Source: Histoplasma ohiense (lineage: Eukaryota > Ascomycota > Eurotiomycetes > Onygenales > Ajellomycetaceae). Taken from it: a DNA stretch of 64,000 nucleotides. The stretch is taken from assembly GCA_017607445.1 (NCBI GenBank), contig JAEVHH010000006.1, forward strand, positions 1,984,001-2,048,000. The letters are read 5' to 3'. Positions 49,701-61,365 of the stretch are shown in pieces. Below the pieces are notes generated by a model that was given only the letters and a program-made list of their open reading frames with translations, was not told the DNA's origin and did no database searches. The translations under genes were made by a program, and so were the position numbers. Every line of letters begins with the position of its first letter. The stretch's first letter is position 1.

Positions 49701-51475
49701 AACGGCTAAACGGCTTGCCCTGCTCGATTTGAAACCCGCAAGTTCGAATCACAATCCCGAACTGCACGTTCACACAGCAGGGTCCACTGACGACCAACGA
49801 GGACAAAAAGAGCATCTGCGTACGTCCTGTGCATGCAGTGAAATGGGCTGTCCGGTTATTCAATTGCAGTCTTCTTTCTCTCGTTGGTTATTTTCTATCA
49901 TTTTACCCATTTGTTTGGCCAGACGCACCTTTACAACGACATCTTCCTTTGCCACACAGTGTCGGAATAATCTTGTTGGATCGAACGGCGTGCACTCGAC
50001 GACTGAAAATTCCGCTGATACTAGTGGTTGCTGGCGAGGCGAGGAACTTATCTTGTTGGAATGTGAGAGGTGAAATATTTTCCTTGATATATTTTCATCG
50101 ACCTTGATTTGAATATTTGGGAGATGTTTTCACAGCCAGCTCGATCCGATGGCTTCAATGGGGGTTTTCTTGCCCTGTTCTATTCGTTTTGGATTCTGAT
50201 AAGAAGCTTCGGCTAGTGCTATATTTCCTTTTGGCAGCTCAACGCGCGCAGAAAGTTGGTTGACGACACCAAGCCACGGCACAACTTCCTTGTCGGTCCA
50301 GCCTGCAATTGGGGTTGTTCGGCAGCATCGACGCAAGAGATATGCGCTTTGGTCGTTTCGTCGCAAGGTTCACGAAGTCGATCGTCTCAAGGCCGAGCTC
50401 TTGTTCGCTTGGCCAAGTTGGCCTCGAACCAGCTCCGTGGGTCAGGACTCAACGGGGCTAAGGGTTTGCGCTGGCAGTGGTTCGTGGAGTCTCTGCGTAA
50501 CCCAGCGGCTCTAATGCGGGGATTGGGGTTGGCTTGACGATGCCAGCGGAAGATCATCAGATCGAGATCACAGGATGATTGTCGAGGATTTGGGAATGAA
50601 TTTTGACTCGCGGATTCTTGTTTTTGAAGCTCTATTTGTCCATGTTTGTCCTTATCAAGTTGATAAGTTTCTTTTTCTTTTCCTATGCGCCCCTTTGCTC
50701 TTGTCCGCCGCTGCCTTGGAATTGGGCGTGATGAACAGGAGAGATGGTTTTCGAGACCGGGCGATCATGCCCACAGCTTGCGCATATAATTCTCCAGATA
50801 TCCCGGCCGGATCAGTGAGCTTTATCTCAAGGATAACTATTGTATTATGGCTCCACATCGCTGGACCGCTTAAAAGGGTTGTCGTTTGTTTTTTGAACTT
50901 TTTTCCGCAGTCTTTCCACAGCGCGGGGGGTACTCCAATTGCCTGAAGCGCTTATAATCCCTTCAAATACTTTCCAATCCGAAAAGAGAGCTTGGGGATA
51001 GATGCAGGTGTTAGTTTTCTCTACTTCGAATCACGTCCTGTAGTTTGAGTATCCAGTCGCATCAATTGCCCGCGCTGTTTGAAGTACGAAAAAGGTCTCT
51101 CTACTTGTCATTCCAGCCTATATTTTGACACCATTTGCACTTCTCCTGCTTGTGGTATGTTGCTTTTTGATCTACTTTGTGTTTATGGCTTTCTAAAACC
51201 GTCAATGAAAGCATTTGTTGTTGAAATGCAAGATTCCGTTCATGCGGAATTACTATCCCACAGCATATGATGTATATGTGCATGGTGCAGACAGCTCAAC
51301 GTCCAGTTTCCTGTCGTGCGCGCTATCCGCTTTATAGAGATCATTTAACAAACTGACCCTCTTTATCAAATAGGGAGGTCACCTGGCTGATTTTGTATGA
51401 CAAGCGAAATCCCAAATACCTCATTCCGCCGCGATCTAATCCATAGATGTTCGTCTGGCTGGCGGCTCGCATAAG
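46757..51475. other. 4.7-kb gene-free stretch
   Basis: No protein or structured RNA gene is recognised between sen1 and the next gene, the longest such gap in the window. It holds an A21 run at 47748-47768. The last about 1 kb may be the promoter and long 5' leader of the 1047-aa gene; several short open frames there (for example at 50575) would act as upstream ORFs if transcribed. An undetected non-coding RNA is possible. Confidence 0.45.
47748..47768 (+). repeat. A21 homopolymer
   Basis: A run of 21 A lies in the gene-free stretch downstream of sen1. Isolated A runs of this size can mark the 3' end of a retroposed copy, but no coding remnant lies directly before it. Confidence 0.8.
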
Positions 51476-54400
51476 ATGCAGCGTCTAGACGGCAATTTTG
51501 CACGGTCGGGTGTACCCAGCCTTACAGAGTCGATGGGGCGGTCAGAAAACGAGATGATGGAGGTGGACATGAGATTATCAGGCTCTCTACTTGATAAACG
51601 ACCTCTCAGCCGGGGCGGGCTTATCCAGAATGCTGGTGGAAATATTAGCCAGGACGAATTGAGCAAATACGGCCCACAATCGTCAACGGCAGCAAGTAAA
51701 CAGGCCAATTGCGGGAATACCCTCGAATTATTGAAGCTCCTTGACGGCCAGCATGAACCAATGCACCGTTCAGCCCCATTCCAGATAGTTGTGAAGTTAG
51801 TGGCCTCTGGGAACAAGCGACTACGATTGAACGACAACAATGAACCCAAGCCACGGAGCAAACATGAAGTCGTTGGCAGCGACGACCCTCATGGCCAGAC
51901 AGAGAAGCCCAGATCAAGGATATGGAATTCGATGTCAACAGCGAAGCGGAGGAGGCCATGGAAAGGCGATTCCGAATCGCAGCGCAATGAAACAGTTCGT
52001 CATGACGACCAAGTTGGCAGCACGCAACGGCGCAAATGGATGGTGTCTGGGACGCGGAACAGAAAGAACTCCAAGGTGGTCGAGTGCGAGAACCGAGACT
52101 TTTTATATCCTGGAGTGGGCAAGCTGCCCTCTCTGCCACTTGAGAACAAGCTGGCTGAAGCAGTCAATTATAAGAGCTGCAACGGGCAGAGCCCGGTTGC
52201 GAGCCCCTGCTCACAGGAGCCGCGGTCATTGGAAGACGTTTTTTGGCAGCCAGAGAAAGCCCTCGATCATCTCAATGGCGTCGAAAGGCTCAAAGATTTC
52301 ACAGCTGCCGCACTTGCAGCGGGTTTAAATAACTTAGGCGAGGAACCAAGCTCTCTAGCGCTGAGTGACTCCGGGACTAAGGGCACCACGCCAACTACGT
52401 GTGAGGGCCGCATCGCAGCTACTGGGGATAGCGGCGTTACGAACCTCCCAGAAAATTATAATAGGAATAATCATAAGTCCAACGACACACATTGTCAGAA
52501 CCAACGCCCATTGCAACAGCATGCCTGTACGGAGGAAACCACAGCGTCTGGTTCACCAAGCATCAGAGCTCACCCTTCACCTCTTCAGGCCAGGAATTGC
52601 TTCCCTGCCTCGAATAACACGAGTCCAGCTCCACAACTTCCACGAGTTCCTCCCGACTTAACACCAGGGCTGACTGCATCGAAAGGTACGAAGGCAAAGA
52701 AGCCGCTGACTTGTCCGCCCCCTGACACGACTCACATCAATCTTCAGTGTCTGCCTCCCAGGAGTTCTAGCAAGGGAGCTTGCCAGAACGCATCCCTCTT
52801 CACTGCGTTCACCGATCATCGACGCCGGAGCTCTCACTCAAAGAGTCCACTGCTCCCTCGCAGCTCCTCGGATACCCAGTCGTTGATTTCCCTGTTTCCC
52901 CGTCCTGCCCGTTTCCCCCATGCGTCACACTTTGCAGCTTCGATGTCGTCAGTAGAACAAATACAGCCATTGCATACTGTGCCAACCTCAACACCAAACC
53001 ACATCGGGACGGCAAAAAGCAAGGAGTATCGAAGATCTGTGTCGAGAGGCTCGCCATTAGCTTCACCACCGCATCGAGAGACATCGCCGGATATGGCAAA
53101 TCTGAAGGCTGTCGTTTCTACTCCATTCCCACAAATTACGGATAACTCTCAGTACCCGCTTGCACAAACCAAGACTACAAATCTTCAAGATCACTATATT
53201 CTCACTGCCCCCGGAGAGAACCAATGCACTGGAGGGAATGCTGGACGAAGTTTAAGTCCAAGGGGATCTCTTGAGTCGAAAAAGCTACGCTGCTTGGGAA
53301 TACCTGACCCATCAAAGATGGACACAACAAAGCCACTGGACAAAATGAGTCGAGCCGAGCGAGTCTTTGTTTTACGAATGCGTGATATGTGTCTTGCCCG
53401 TGAGAGCCTCAAGAAAGATCACCAGCAATGTATTCCTTCGGAGGGCAGTACATCACAGGAAATTCGGCGCGATTGGGAGCTGCAAACGCACTCCAGTGGT
53501 AAACCGACTGATATGCCAACTACCCCCCCAAAAGTCTGCCGAAACGATGCTCCAGGCGCTCCTCCGAGTATTCCCTTGCCTGCGGACCCACCAGTGCCGT
53601 CGCTGCGATCCTCATCTAATAAGATAGTGTTAAACCCGAATCAACCTACCCTCCAGTCACTGTCTACCATATCGCTGGACGCAGCCCTCGCCCACAAATT
53701 CGACGCACGCTTGTCTGCAAGTTCAAGCGGAAGTACACATAGAAGTGATAGCAATAAAAGCTGGTCGAGTAGAAGCGCTCATTCAGGTAACCATATCTCT
53801 AAGCAAAACCATGCTACCAATTTAGAGCAGCACACATTCGGCTCCCAGCGTGACGGCCCACGAGAAGAGATCGCAATAGCATTCGACCCTCGTCCTCTGA
53901 CCCCGCTACCTCCCCCGATGTCCGACGAAGCGCATACTGGCATTTCACCAAATTGTGGAAATTGCGTCTCCTGTCCACACCTGAGAGCCAACCCAAGTCC
54001 GACAAACAAGAACCGCCAAAACACATTTTTCTATAAAGAAAATCGGTCCGAATCCCGCCCAAACAATGCCCCAGTATCACAGTCCCCCCTCCGCGAATGC
54101 TTCCCTCGGGATAGCTCACGTCCATATAGCCCAAGTCTGCAACATTTCAGTAATACCAATACCTACAGCAACAGAACCGGCGCCGGCGCCGGCGCCAGCG
54201 CCAGCAACAACACTCACACAACCTCATCCCCACAACCACCATCGACACGGCCCCGGTCACAAGAAATCCCTATGCACCCACAATGCGAAGCCCGCATCGC
54301 CTTCCTCGAAAGACAGAACAAAATGCTTCAGGCAGCCCTCATCGCAGCTCTAGATGTTGGCGTCACCTTCGATGCGGACCTCATGCGTACCGTCACCTCC

Positions 54401-54619
54401 ACACCTCCTGTCAGCATCGCCTCTCCAGGAAGTGAAACCAAAACCAAAAATGTCTTTCGTCATTCATACACCAGCACATCTACAACCGGAACAACGAGTA
54501 CGACTACAAGCGCTCAACGGCTGAGCATGGATGGTCGTCGATCTTACGTTAGTGATAATAGTGTCGAGTCTGCCTCCAATGTGGTTAGATGGCGGAGCGT
54601 ACGGGATGCGCATCCTTGA
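51476..54619 (+). CDS. Ser/Pro-rich protein of unknown function (1047 aa)
   Basis: One uninterrupted 1047-codon frame starting at ATG 51476. Most of it is predicted disordered, rich in Ser, Pro, Asn and Thr, with a basic patch near residue 155-200 (STAKRRRPW, STQRRKW) that could be a nuclear signal. Two parts look conserved. The first is a helical motif near residue 620-645 (MSRAERVFVLRMRDMCLARE). The second, near residue 940-970, is a short coiled coil (CEARIAFLERQNKMLQAALIAALDVG), and both occur in uncharacterised filamentous-fungal proteins as I recall them. A Gly-Ala-Ser stretch near residue 903-912 is coded by a GGCGCC tandem repeat (54178-54204). No enzyme or DNA-binding domain is seen. 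A cluster of short upstream frames precedes it. Function unknown. Confidence 0.78.
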   Translation: MQRLDGNFARSGVPSLTESMGRSENEMMEVDMRLSGSLLDKRPLSRGGLIQNAGGNISQDELSKYGPQSSTAASKQANCGNTLELLKLLDGQHEPMHRSAPFQIVVKLVASGNKRLRLNDNNEPKPRSKHEVVGSDDPHGQTEKPRSRIWNSMSTAKRRRPWKGDSESQRNETVRHDDQVGSTQRRKWMVSGTRNRKNSKVVECENRDFLYPGVGKLPSLPLENKLAEAVNYKSCNGQSPVASPCSQEPRSLEDVFWQPEKALDHLNGVERLKDFTAAALAAGLNNLGEEPSSLALSDSGTKGTTPTTCEGRIAATGDSGVTNLPENYNRNNHKSNDTHCQNQRPLQQHACTEETTASGSPSIRAHPSPLQARNCFPASNNTSPAPQLPRVPPDLTPGLTASKGTKAKKPLTCPPPDTTHINLQCLPPRSSSKGACQNASLFTAFTDHRRRSSHSKSPLLPRSSSDTQSLISLFPRPARFPHASHFAASMSSVEQIQPLHTVPTSTPNHIGTAKSKEYRRSVSRGSPLASPPHRETSPDMANLKAVVSTPFPQITDNSQYPLAQTKTTNLQDHYILTAPGENQCTGGNAGRSLSPRGSLESKKLRCLGIPDPSKMDTTKPLDKMSRAERVFVLRMRDMCLARESLKKDHQQCIPSEGSTSQEIRRDWELQTHSSGKPTDMPTTPPKVCRNDAPGAPPSIPLPADPPVPSLRSSSNKIVLNPNQPTLQSLSTISLDAALAHKFDARLSASSSGSTHRSDSNKSWSSRSAHSGNHISKQNHATNLEQHTFGSQRDGPREEIAIAFDPRPLTPLPPPMSDEAHTGISPNCGNCVSCPHLRANPSPTNKNRQNTFFYKENRSESRPNNAPVSQSPLRECFPRDSSRPYSPSLQHFSNTNTYSNRTGAGAGASASNNTHTTSSPQPPSTRPRSQEIPMHPQCEARIAFLERQNKMLQAALIAALDVGVTFDADLMRTVTSTPPVSIASPGSETKTKNVFRHSYTSTSTTGTTSTTTSAQRLSMDGRRSYVSDNSVESASNVVRWRSVRDAHP

Positions 54620-55253
54620 GACGACTAATTATCAAAATCGTGGAGGAGAGCGAAAGCCGGTTTCCTGTGGGGAGTACCCGAGGACAGAATACAATGCACC
54701 ATTCTTCCTGTTCACATTCGTGTCGCTACAGGCTTTTGAATGGAATGATTTATCCTTGACTGGATTAGATATGTTTGATGTGTCTTTGGTGTTATGGAAT
54801 TTCGATTTGATTTTATTTTTTGACTCTTTTATTCGCGAGAATGTTTTTTTTTTATAGCGAATACCAATATACCATATGATGGTTTGCTGCTTCAATGAAA
54901 TCTACGTTGTTCTTTCTAATCATACTTTTTCTGTTCCCTTCCACTCTCATACCCCTGCTTTAGTTTGCTGCGCGATTGAGAATGATCGGAAAGTTGAAAC
55001 ACTAGGGTATACCACTGTAAATCAGTGGAGCTCGAACAATGTCCGGTCACATTGGCGTTGGGTATTGATGTCAGAAATGGAAAGGTAGAAGGCGACTACA
55101 ATTTCGATTCAACGAAGTTTTCGAACTCACGAAGGAGGGTCAGTGGTTTGTCGCTGAAAATTCGTATACTCAAAACGACAACTTTATATCCCGTAGGCAC
55201 CCGTAAGAACCGAATTCCGTATTCTTTCTTGCTTTTTATATGTAATCTGCAGT
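54620..55253. other. Convergent 3' spacer
   Basis: This 0.6-kb stretch lies between the 3' ends of the orphan gene and the dihydroorotase gene. It is T-rich and no gene is seen. Confidence 0.5.
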
Positions 55254-56513
55254 TCACTCCCAAGAGAGACTCCAGGTAGCTTCGCCCTTTCTAAATGGAA
55301 CCACATCCGTCTTCTCCGATTTTAACAAGTCCAAAATTTTCCCTTTCTCCTTGGACAACTTAAAAAATTCCGTCTCTTCCTGGGGAACTTCATAAAATTC
55401 CCTTCCAAACTTCCCCAGAAACCCTTCTAAAATGTCCTTAGAAATGTACGCCTCCTTCAATGACCCCCTCTCACACCCTTGTTCAAGCGCATCTAGCACA
55501 TACTGCGTCGCATAGGGCTGCGTAAACACTCCCGCGGCAATCTTATCCCCACCCCTCTTAGATGCCGCAGGATGCGGCGCACTATCTGAGCCAAAAAAGA
55601 ACTTCTTATTCCCCGACGTCGCTGCCTTCAACAACGCATCGCGATCCGCCACCAGCTTTGCCACGGGCTTGCAGAAGCAGAACGGGTCGCCCAGCGCATT
55701 ATCTACGATAAGCGACAGATGATGCGCCGTGATGGTACCCACGACGGTAGGCCCGCATTTCTTTACGGTTTCGACCGCTGCAGCTGTGCTCAGGTGCTCT
55801 ACAACAATGCGGAGGCGTGGAAAGCGTGAATGTAGGTCTAAGAGTGTGGGAAGGAAACGTTCTTCGGCGGACATGACGGTGATGTCCCCGTGAGAGGGGC
55901 ATTCGCCATGTAAGTTCAGAATTAGGTGCTGACGCTCCATCTCAGCAAATACAGGGTAGAACGCAGCGTAGTCGATGACGCCTGAGTCGGAATTTGTGGT
56001 TACGCCTGCCGGGTAAGATTTTACGCCGATTATACCATTCTTCTTGGCTTCGATTATGGTTTCGGGTGTGATTGAAGGGTGGAGGTAGAGCGACATTAGG
56101 TAAGTGACGCGGGGCTCGAGCGCTTGGAGGCGTTTTTTGTAGGAGAGAGCTTGCGCGACGGTGGTTATTGGAGGGACGAGATTGGGCTTTGTATAGAAAT
56201 TTATTTAGTATGTTGCGCGTAACATGGGTCAATTTCCTTGTAGGAAACGGGGGGGGAGAAGAGATTACCTTACCATGACATAGACTGTGTTGACCCCTCC
56301 CTGTCTGATGGTGGGGACGACAAGCTCCATCATATCACCATCCCGCAGATGTACTGTTTTATTTATCCCATTGGATCGTTGTCATGATTCGATCTTTTGT
56401 GGAATGAATGTGCTTCCCGATATATGGTTTCTAGTGGTGGGGCAGGTAAGTGACATACCGTGGAAATCTGCGGACGCGGGAAGTGTGACCCCGTCGATCC
56501 TGGAGAGAGGCAT
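55254..56513 (-). CDS. URA4: Dihydroorotase
   Basis: Three exons (56459-56513, 56274-56353, 55254-56186) give 355 aa. The enzyme closes carbamoyl-aspartate to dihydroorotate, the third step of pyrimidine synthesis, in the cytosol. The metal site is complete by eye: H18 and H20 in FHVHLRDGD (the splice falls between them), the lysine to be carboxylated in GVKSYPAG, the histidine in LNLHGE, the histidine in VVEHLST, and the catalytic aspartate in GSDSAPH. The substrate loop VNTVYVMPN is joined across intron 2. Length fits the homodimeric PyrC/URA4 class of fungi, separate from the CAD-like fused enzyme. Intron lengths are 105 and 87 bp. The 5' side is a 484-bp spacer with an AAAAT repeat. Confidence 0.95.
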
Positions 56514-56997
56514 GGTTTTCTAAATACTAAGGATAATATTGAAACCTGCTAGGGAACAAAGGGAGACGGTGGAGGAAGAGAGGGGAGGAAAGGCGGGCTG
56601 GAAGATTTTGTTTCGGATCTTTGAAGCAGAAAATGCGGGAGATTGATAAGAACCTAAATTTTGATCCAAGAAATTTTTGACTTCCGGCTATTTGGTTGAG
56701 CTAGCTAAAGGAGATCCCGAAATTAATGCCTCCTATGAGCCGAGTGAGCTTTGCACGATATGTATTGGCCTTGTCAATCCCAATATCTCCTTGTGAATTG
56801 CTATTGAATTATGAATAAATCGCATCAGTGTCTCTGCTGAACCTGTGCCCTTCGAGTTGATCCTTATCAAAATTAGATACATATATCAATGCCTCAAAAA
56901 ATAAAATAAAATAAAATAAAAATGAAAAATGAAAAAAAACACTCTGTTGTGGCTGTCATTCTTTAAAATCAGTTCTCTCGCGATTTTCGTTGGCTTC
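56514..56997. promoter_or_regulatory. Upstream region of the dihydroorotase gene
   Basis: This 484-bp spacer holds the dihydroorotase promoter and the 3' UTR of the next leftward gene. An (AAAAT)n run followed by A-rich sequence lies at 56896-56940. On the - strand it is T-rich and lies just past the esterase stop codon, so it may help 3'-end formation of that gene. Confidence 0.5.
56896..56940 (+). repeat. AAAAT pentamer repeat
   Basis: About four copies of AAAAT followed by variant A-rich copies, in the spacer between two leftward genes. Confidence 0.75.
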
Positions 56998-58451
56998 TCA
57001 CTTAAAGTAATGGGCATATGGGCTCAACCCTTCAACAACCTGGACAAAGTGCTGCGCAATGATTCTATCCGTTTGCTCCGAGGGATGTATGGCATCATAC
57101 CACATATAAGAGTCTCGGCTGGGCTTTTCTACGCAATTCTGTCCTTGGGCATCGCATTGCTTCACCCAGGACTGCACGTTGGGCGGTTCGGTTCCATTGA
57201 AGTATTGGGCTGGGTGATCATAGATATTCGTAAGCTAGTTGGGTGATTAATTTGTAAGTGAGAGTTGCGGCAGTACGCTCAAACTATGATTGGTGACGGT
57301 GGAGATATATGGGCTGGAGGAGTTTTTCAGGAGATATTCTTCCTGAGAAAGAAATGGACGTACCAATGAATGAGTATCAAAGAGAGCAACACTCGCCCCC
57401 TTGTACCGATGCCGCATCGAACCCTCCATCTTCAGCCTTATAATCTCATTCACAGCCACAACAGTTTGTCTCATCCGACATGAAACTTCAGTACCATTCG
57501 CTGGCTTATCCGGCCAGAACGTGGATGTCTCCACCCCACCCATCTCCGGCAAAGCATACAGTGGCAACAAATTCAATGGCGGCACATTCATGAGTACAAA
57601 GTACCTGGCACCATAGTCATAGAGCCGTTCAATTGAACGGAAAATGCACTCGACGTAATCCAAGAGTGTCTTGCCAGCCACTTGCGCATCGTCTATGAAC
57701 GCCCCGTTGCCTAGGTCATTTGTGCCAATCCAAATGGCATATACAGTATTGCTCCGGGTGAGAGTTAAGACTGGTTGTCCTGTTTGCGGATCTCGATAGT
57801 TCGCATCGGCAAGAAAAGTAGGGATTTCGTATTGGTCAACGGAAGGGAAGATGCCGTTGATCAGGCCGAAGTACCGTGGCGTGATGCAGTTAGAGCACGT
57901 TGCGCCACTGACCGCGTAGTTATAGAGTTCTGCACCTGTATAATCGCTCACATAACGAGCCCAAATGCGACCGCCGCTGGAGGTAACGTCGTTCTATTTT
58001 TACCGCAGACACGACTGATAAGTCATTGGTTGTCTTATGAAGTAGATAAAGAAAAAGAGAATGTGCTCATCAAAGCACGGACATCTCGACATTTTTGGCT
58101 GGGGCAACTTTCAATAAGTTGAACAAAAGCAATTTTATTTTGGCCTGAAATGGCCAACCCGGCACATCGTTATAAAGGATTGAAACCAAAAAAAGTCAAA
58201 CGTTCTTAGGGTAAACAAACAATCGAGAAACAAAAGGTAATGTAAGAAGTAGTATTTACCTCTGGCGCTATCCACCCAATGGGAGGAGCCTCCTGATTCA
58301 GAACAAAATACAGGAGCCTCGACTCGTCTGTATAACTATTACCAAACGTGACTAATTGGTCCATATGCCTCAGCTTCCATGCAGAATGTCCAATGCCCAA
58401 GACATTCTGCGCACTCAACGCAAGAACTAGCCCTACTAGTCCAGATAGCAT
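56998..58451 (-). CDS. Secreted SGNH/GDSL esterase, CE16-like
   Basis: Three exons (58260-58451, 57364-57993, 56998-57234) give 352 aa, the usual size of carbohydrate esterase family 16. These enzymes remove acetyl groups from xylo- or other oligosaccharides outside the cell. A signal peptide is clear (about residues 1-19, hydrophobic core LVGLVLALSAQ). Block I reads FGNSYTDESR with the catalytic serine at S39; the usual residue before it is Asp, so GNS instead of GDS is a variant. Block III is IGTNDLGN, and block V is WYDAIHPSEQT with the Asp and His of the triad. The YSNYAVSGAxCS-type block (NYAVSGATCSN) matches CE16. Several Asn-x-Thr/Ser sites suggest glycosylation. Each splice keeps frame, and the stop follows FK. 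Confidence 0.9.
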
Positions 58452-59543
58452 CGTGCCGTTCTCTCAATCATTCAGTGATCCAAAGAGGTAACTAGGAGAA
58501 TGGCACAGAGTCGACGGCAAGGGACATATAACGGGTGTGAAAGATGAAGGGGCCTGGAGTGCATCTTCCGACAATTCACCAGCCAGAAGGGATCCTCCAG
58601 TCAACTTTATAGGCATGGCCTGTGAGAGGAGTTTGAGATATTCCCTCGTCTTCGCATTCCGCATTGAGACGCCTACTCATGAACAACGAAACAAGTTCAC
58701 CGCAAACAGGCGCCAGTGTGTCCTTGCTGCTCCTCAAGCGCCGGGGATATAGATTGACTCCATGGAGTTCAACAGCTCTGCCATCTAGAGCTTCTTCGCA
58801 TTGCTGGAGGGCACGCCCGAATTAGAGGACGATAGAGCGCCACGATGTTTGCGGCATTTGGCAGGCTGGGTACGGCCCGCGCCGTGAGAGAAATGGAACC
58901 GTTGCTCTTTCACTTTTCTTTTGGAACGAACAGATCAGAACTTGCCGTTGGCTAATGGCTTATACTATGAGAGCACCCCAAAAGCCACTGTTGTTTGTCT
59001 TTGCATTTCTAGCCGACGCGTGAGATGTCTTGGCCACATGAAGTGCAGCACTATAATATTATCCTGGGTCTTAATAAAAAAGCCAAACTGGCATTTCCTT
59101 TGAGGCCAGGAAGAACAGCATCTGCAACAATTTGAATTAGCCCTGGTTAGTTATTATTCGAAATAAGCTGGCTTACAGAATAAAGGAAAAACCACAGAGA
59201 TTCACGCGACGTAAAGTCTTTCATGGCCGAAAACATCCAGAGAAACAAAAGCCGTCGAATTTTATTATTTAAAAATGGAAATCCTGAAATTCTGCTGCTG
59301 AACTGCGCCCGTGCGCCACAACTCCAGGCTATATCCTCAAAGCTACGGAGTACTCAAATATAGATCGAAATCAAGGTTGCACTGGATTAAGATATCATAT
59401 CAAAATTCGCCCCACCTGCAACATTTTCCCACACATTTGATTCGGTAAACGAATCAAAAGTCAACAAAGGTGTCACGATTCCAGATATTTGCCCTTCAGA
59501 CGCTTTTATCTAGGTTTATGCCCTTGCTCGTCGGTTAAGCGTG
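58452..59543. promoter_or_regulatory. Upstream region of the CE16-like gene
   Basis: This 1.1-kb spacer lies 5' of the esterase gene and 3' of the LIM gene. I see no further gene; a 60-codon frame at 58921 has no motif. Confidence 0.45.
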
Positions 59544-61365
59544 TCACCGAGCTTTTGATCTACTAAAGAAGCCTTTCTTCAAGCCCTGGTAAGAGCTGCC
59601 AATCATCGTGCCAAGCGCAAATGTGTCCGAAGCCGTTCGATCTATGGGGTTGTTTGCTACGGGCTGCTCTGCAACGGTCCGATGGCTGTTGGTCGAGAGC
59701 CGTCCGAATATGCCCTTGTCGAGTTGTTTATGCGACCTCTCAAAAAGGGCCGTCATCGTCGTTGTGGTTGTTGTGGATGTTACCGCCGTTACCGTTGTTT
59801 CCGTGGCCATCGTTGTCTGGGTATAATTATAACAGACATCTTCCGGGTATCGCAATTGTTCGAATTGGACTCTGAGAAGGAAGACATATTGCTGTAGTTT
59901 TGTAATATATTTACATGACTTCACAGAGCTTGAATCGGTGGAACGGCTGCCTAGTATGTCCACACTCTGACAGCTGGTGCAGCACAGCGCATAGCTGTCG
60001 CCAGGCGGGCTGATTAATACTAAATTCGTATTCTGCGGAGTTTCGCAAGTGTCGCAGTGAACACATGAGCCTTTACATGTTAAGTGTTGGCGCCGTAGAT
60101 ATCCATCCCAGCTGACGCATTCAGCGCTGATTGGCCTGTTGCAGACGTGGCACAGTTCTACATCACCCCTGTTAAGCTCTGTTTCTGTGAAGCTCATTGT
60201 TGGTGGAAGGTCATTTGGGAATTTGTCGAGAGAGCTGAGATATTCGGGGACAGCTGATAGATCAACATCAGCAGCGCCTTCCCCGAGAATCTTGATGACC
60301 TTTTTCATAAAATAGGATAAACCTGAGCTTGCCGCATATATCTCCTTCAAGTGGCTTGAAATGGTCCTTGGCTGGTGGCTTTTAGACAGAGACACGGTCA
60401 TCAAGTCTGTCAGCTTCGCCCGCAGCAGGTCTATCTCGGGGCTGTCGGAAAGGACTAATACGGTTAATCATCTTGCAGTGGCTGAAATTGGTGTATACAC
60501 ACTTACTGGTTTTCCCAGCCTTTCTTCTGATATCGTCCACAATGTCAATTGAGGCAAAGAGAACTCCAAGCGCAATTATCAAAGTTAGGATGCCCTCCGA
60601 TATCTTCTCATGGGAACCGGATTCGAGGTGCTCGAGATTATCGCTTATACACGACGTAACCGTTGACTCAAAGTTATTTAGGATGCTCTCCATTCTATGA
60701 CAGGCAGATTCGTCATCCTGTTCTTCCATGACGGGAATGTGGTCCAGCGACGATCCCGGGTTGTGACGTTTATGAGTCTTATAACAGCGTTCATGCCAAA
60801 CTCGCTTTGTCGGCATATAAACCTTTATATACTGATCCATAATAGCCATTCCGCAACCATAACAGCGGTCTGCATATTTCGCCATGTAGTCGTTCTTGCA
60901 ATACGCCTTTCCTCGATGTATGTAGTAATTATCCCCAGGGCCAATGACATGCTGACAGGAATGACAGGTGAAATGATCCATGTGGTATTTGCGCCCAATG
61001 GCACTGATATATAAATCTCGCAAGGCACCACCACATTCGCTGCATAGCATATCTAAACGTCGGAAGAGGTCGTTTTCGCAGAGAGGAACTGGGCCGTTTC
61101 GCTCTTGGACCGGGAAGAATTCGCGATATATGGGTCTGTGGCAGTCCTGATAAATCAATTCGTTAAAAAAAAGAAGTGATTAACAATGATGTAAAAAGCT
61201 TACATGGCACTTAAAACACTGAGGATGATACAAGTCTCCAAAAGCCGAGATGCATTCGCTGGCTATGGTCATTCCACACTTCACACAGCTGTCCAACGCC
61301 GTTGGCTTTGAATATGCTGAACCATGACTGTTGGCTCTGGCGTGAAGCCATCCTTTTGTTGCCAT
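59544..61365 (-). CDS. LIM-domain protein related to Rga-type Rho regulators
   Basis: Three exons (61204-61365, 60507-61146, 59544-60454) give 570 aa. LIM domains are double zinc fingers for protein contact. LIM1 starts at CVKCGMTIASECISAFG (about residue 27) and crosses intron 1 at FKCH|DCHRPI. LIM2 follows CENDLFRRLDMLCSECGGALRD...YHMDHFTCHSC, and the next block is CYGCGMAI...WHERCYKTHK. This tandem, with the PLCENDLF link, is that of fungal LIM-RhoGAP (Rga) proteins as I know them. No RhoGAP domain follows. Instead there is a helical middle, another cysteine-rich block (CHVCNRPISAECVSWDG...CKGSCVHCDTC, about residue 385-420) and a Thr-rich stretch. The gene ends GLKKGFFSRSKAR. It is either a natural GAP-less form or a shortened paralogue. 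Confidence 0.8.

Noticed and set aside
49690..49765. tRNA-like word GTTCGAATC
   Set aside because: The surrounding sequence does not form the acceptor and anticodon stems of a tRNA.
50130..50946. Several 80-120-codon frames as genes before the orphan protein
   Set aside because: They overlap on both strands without motifs; more likely leader or intergenic sequence.
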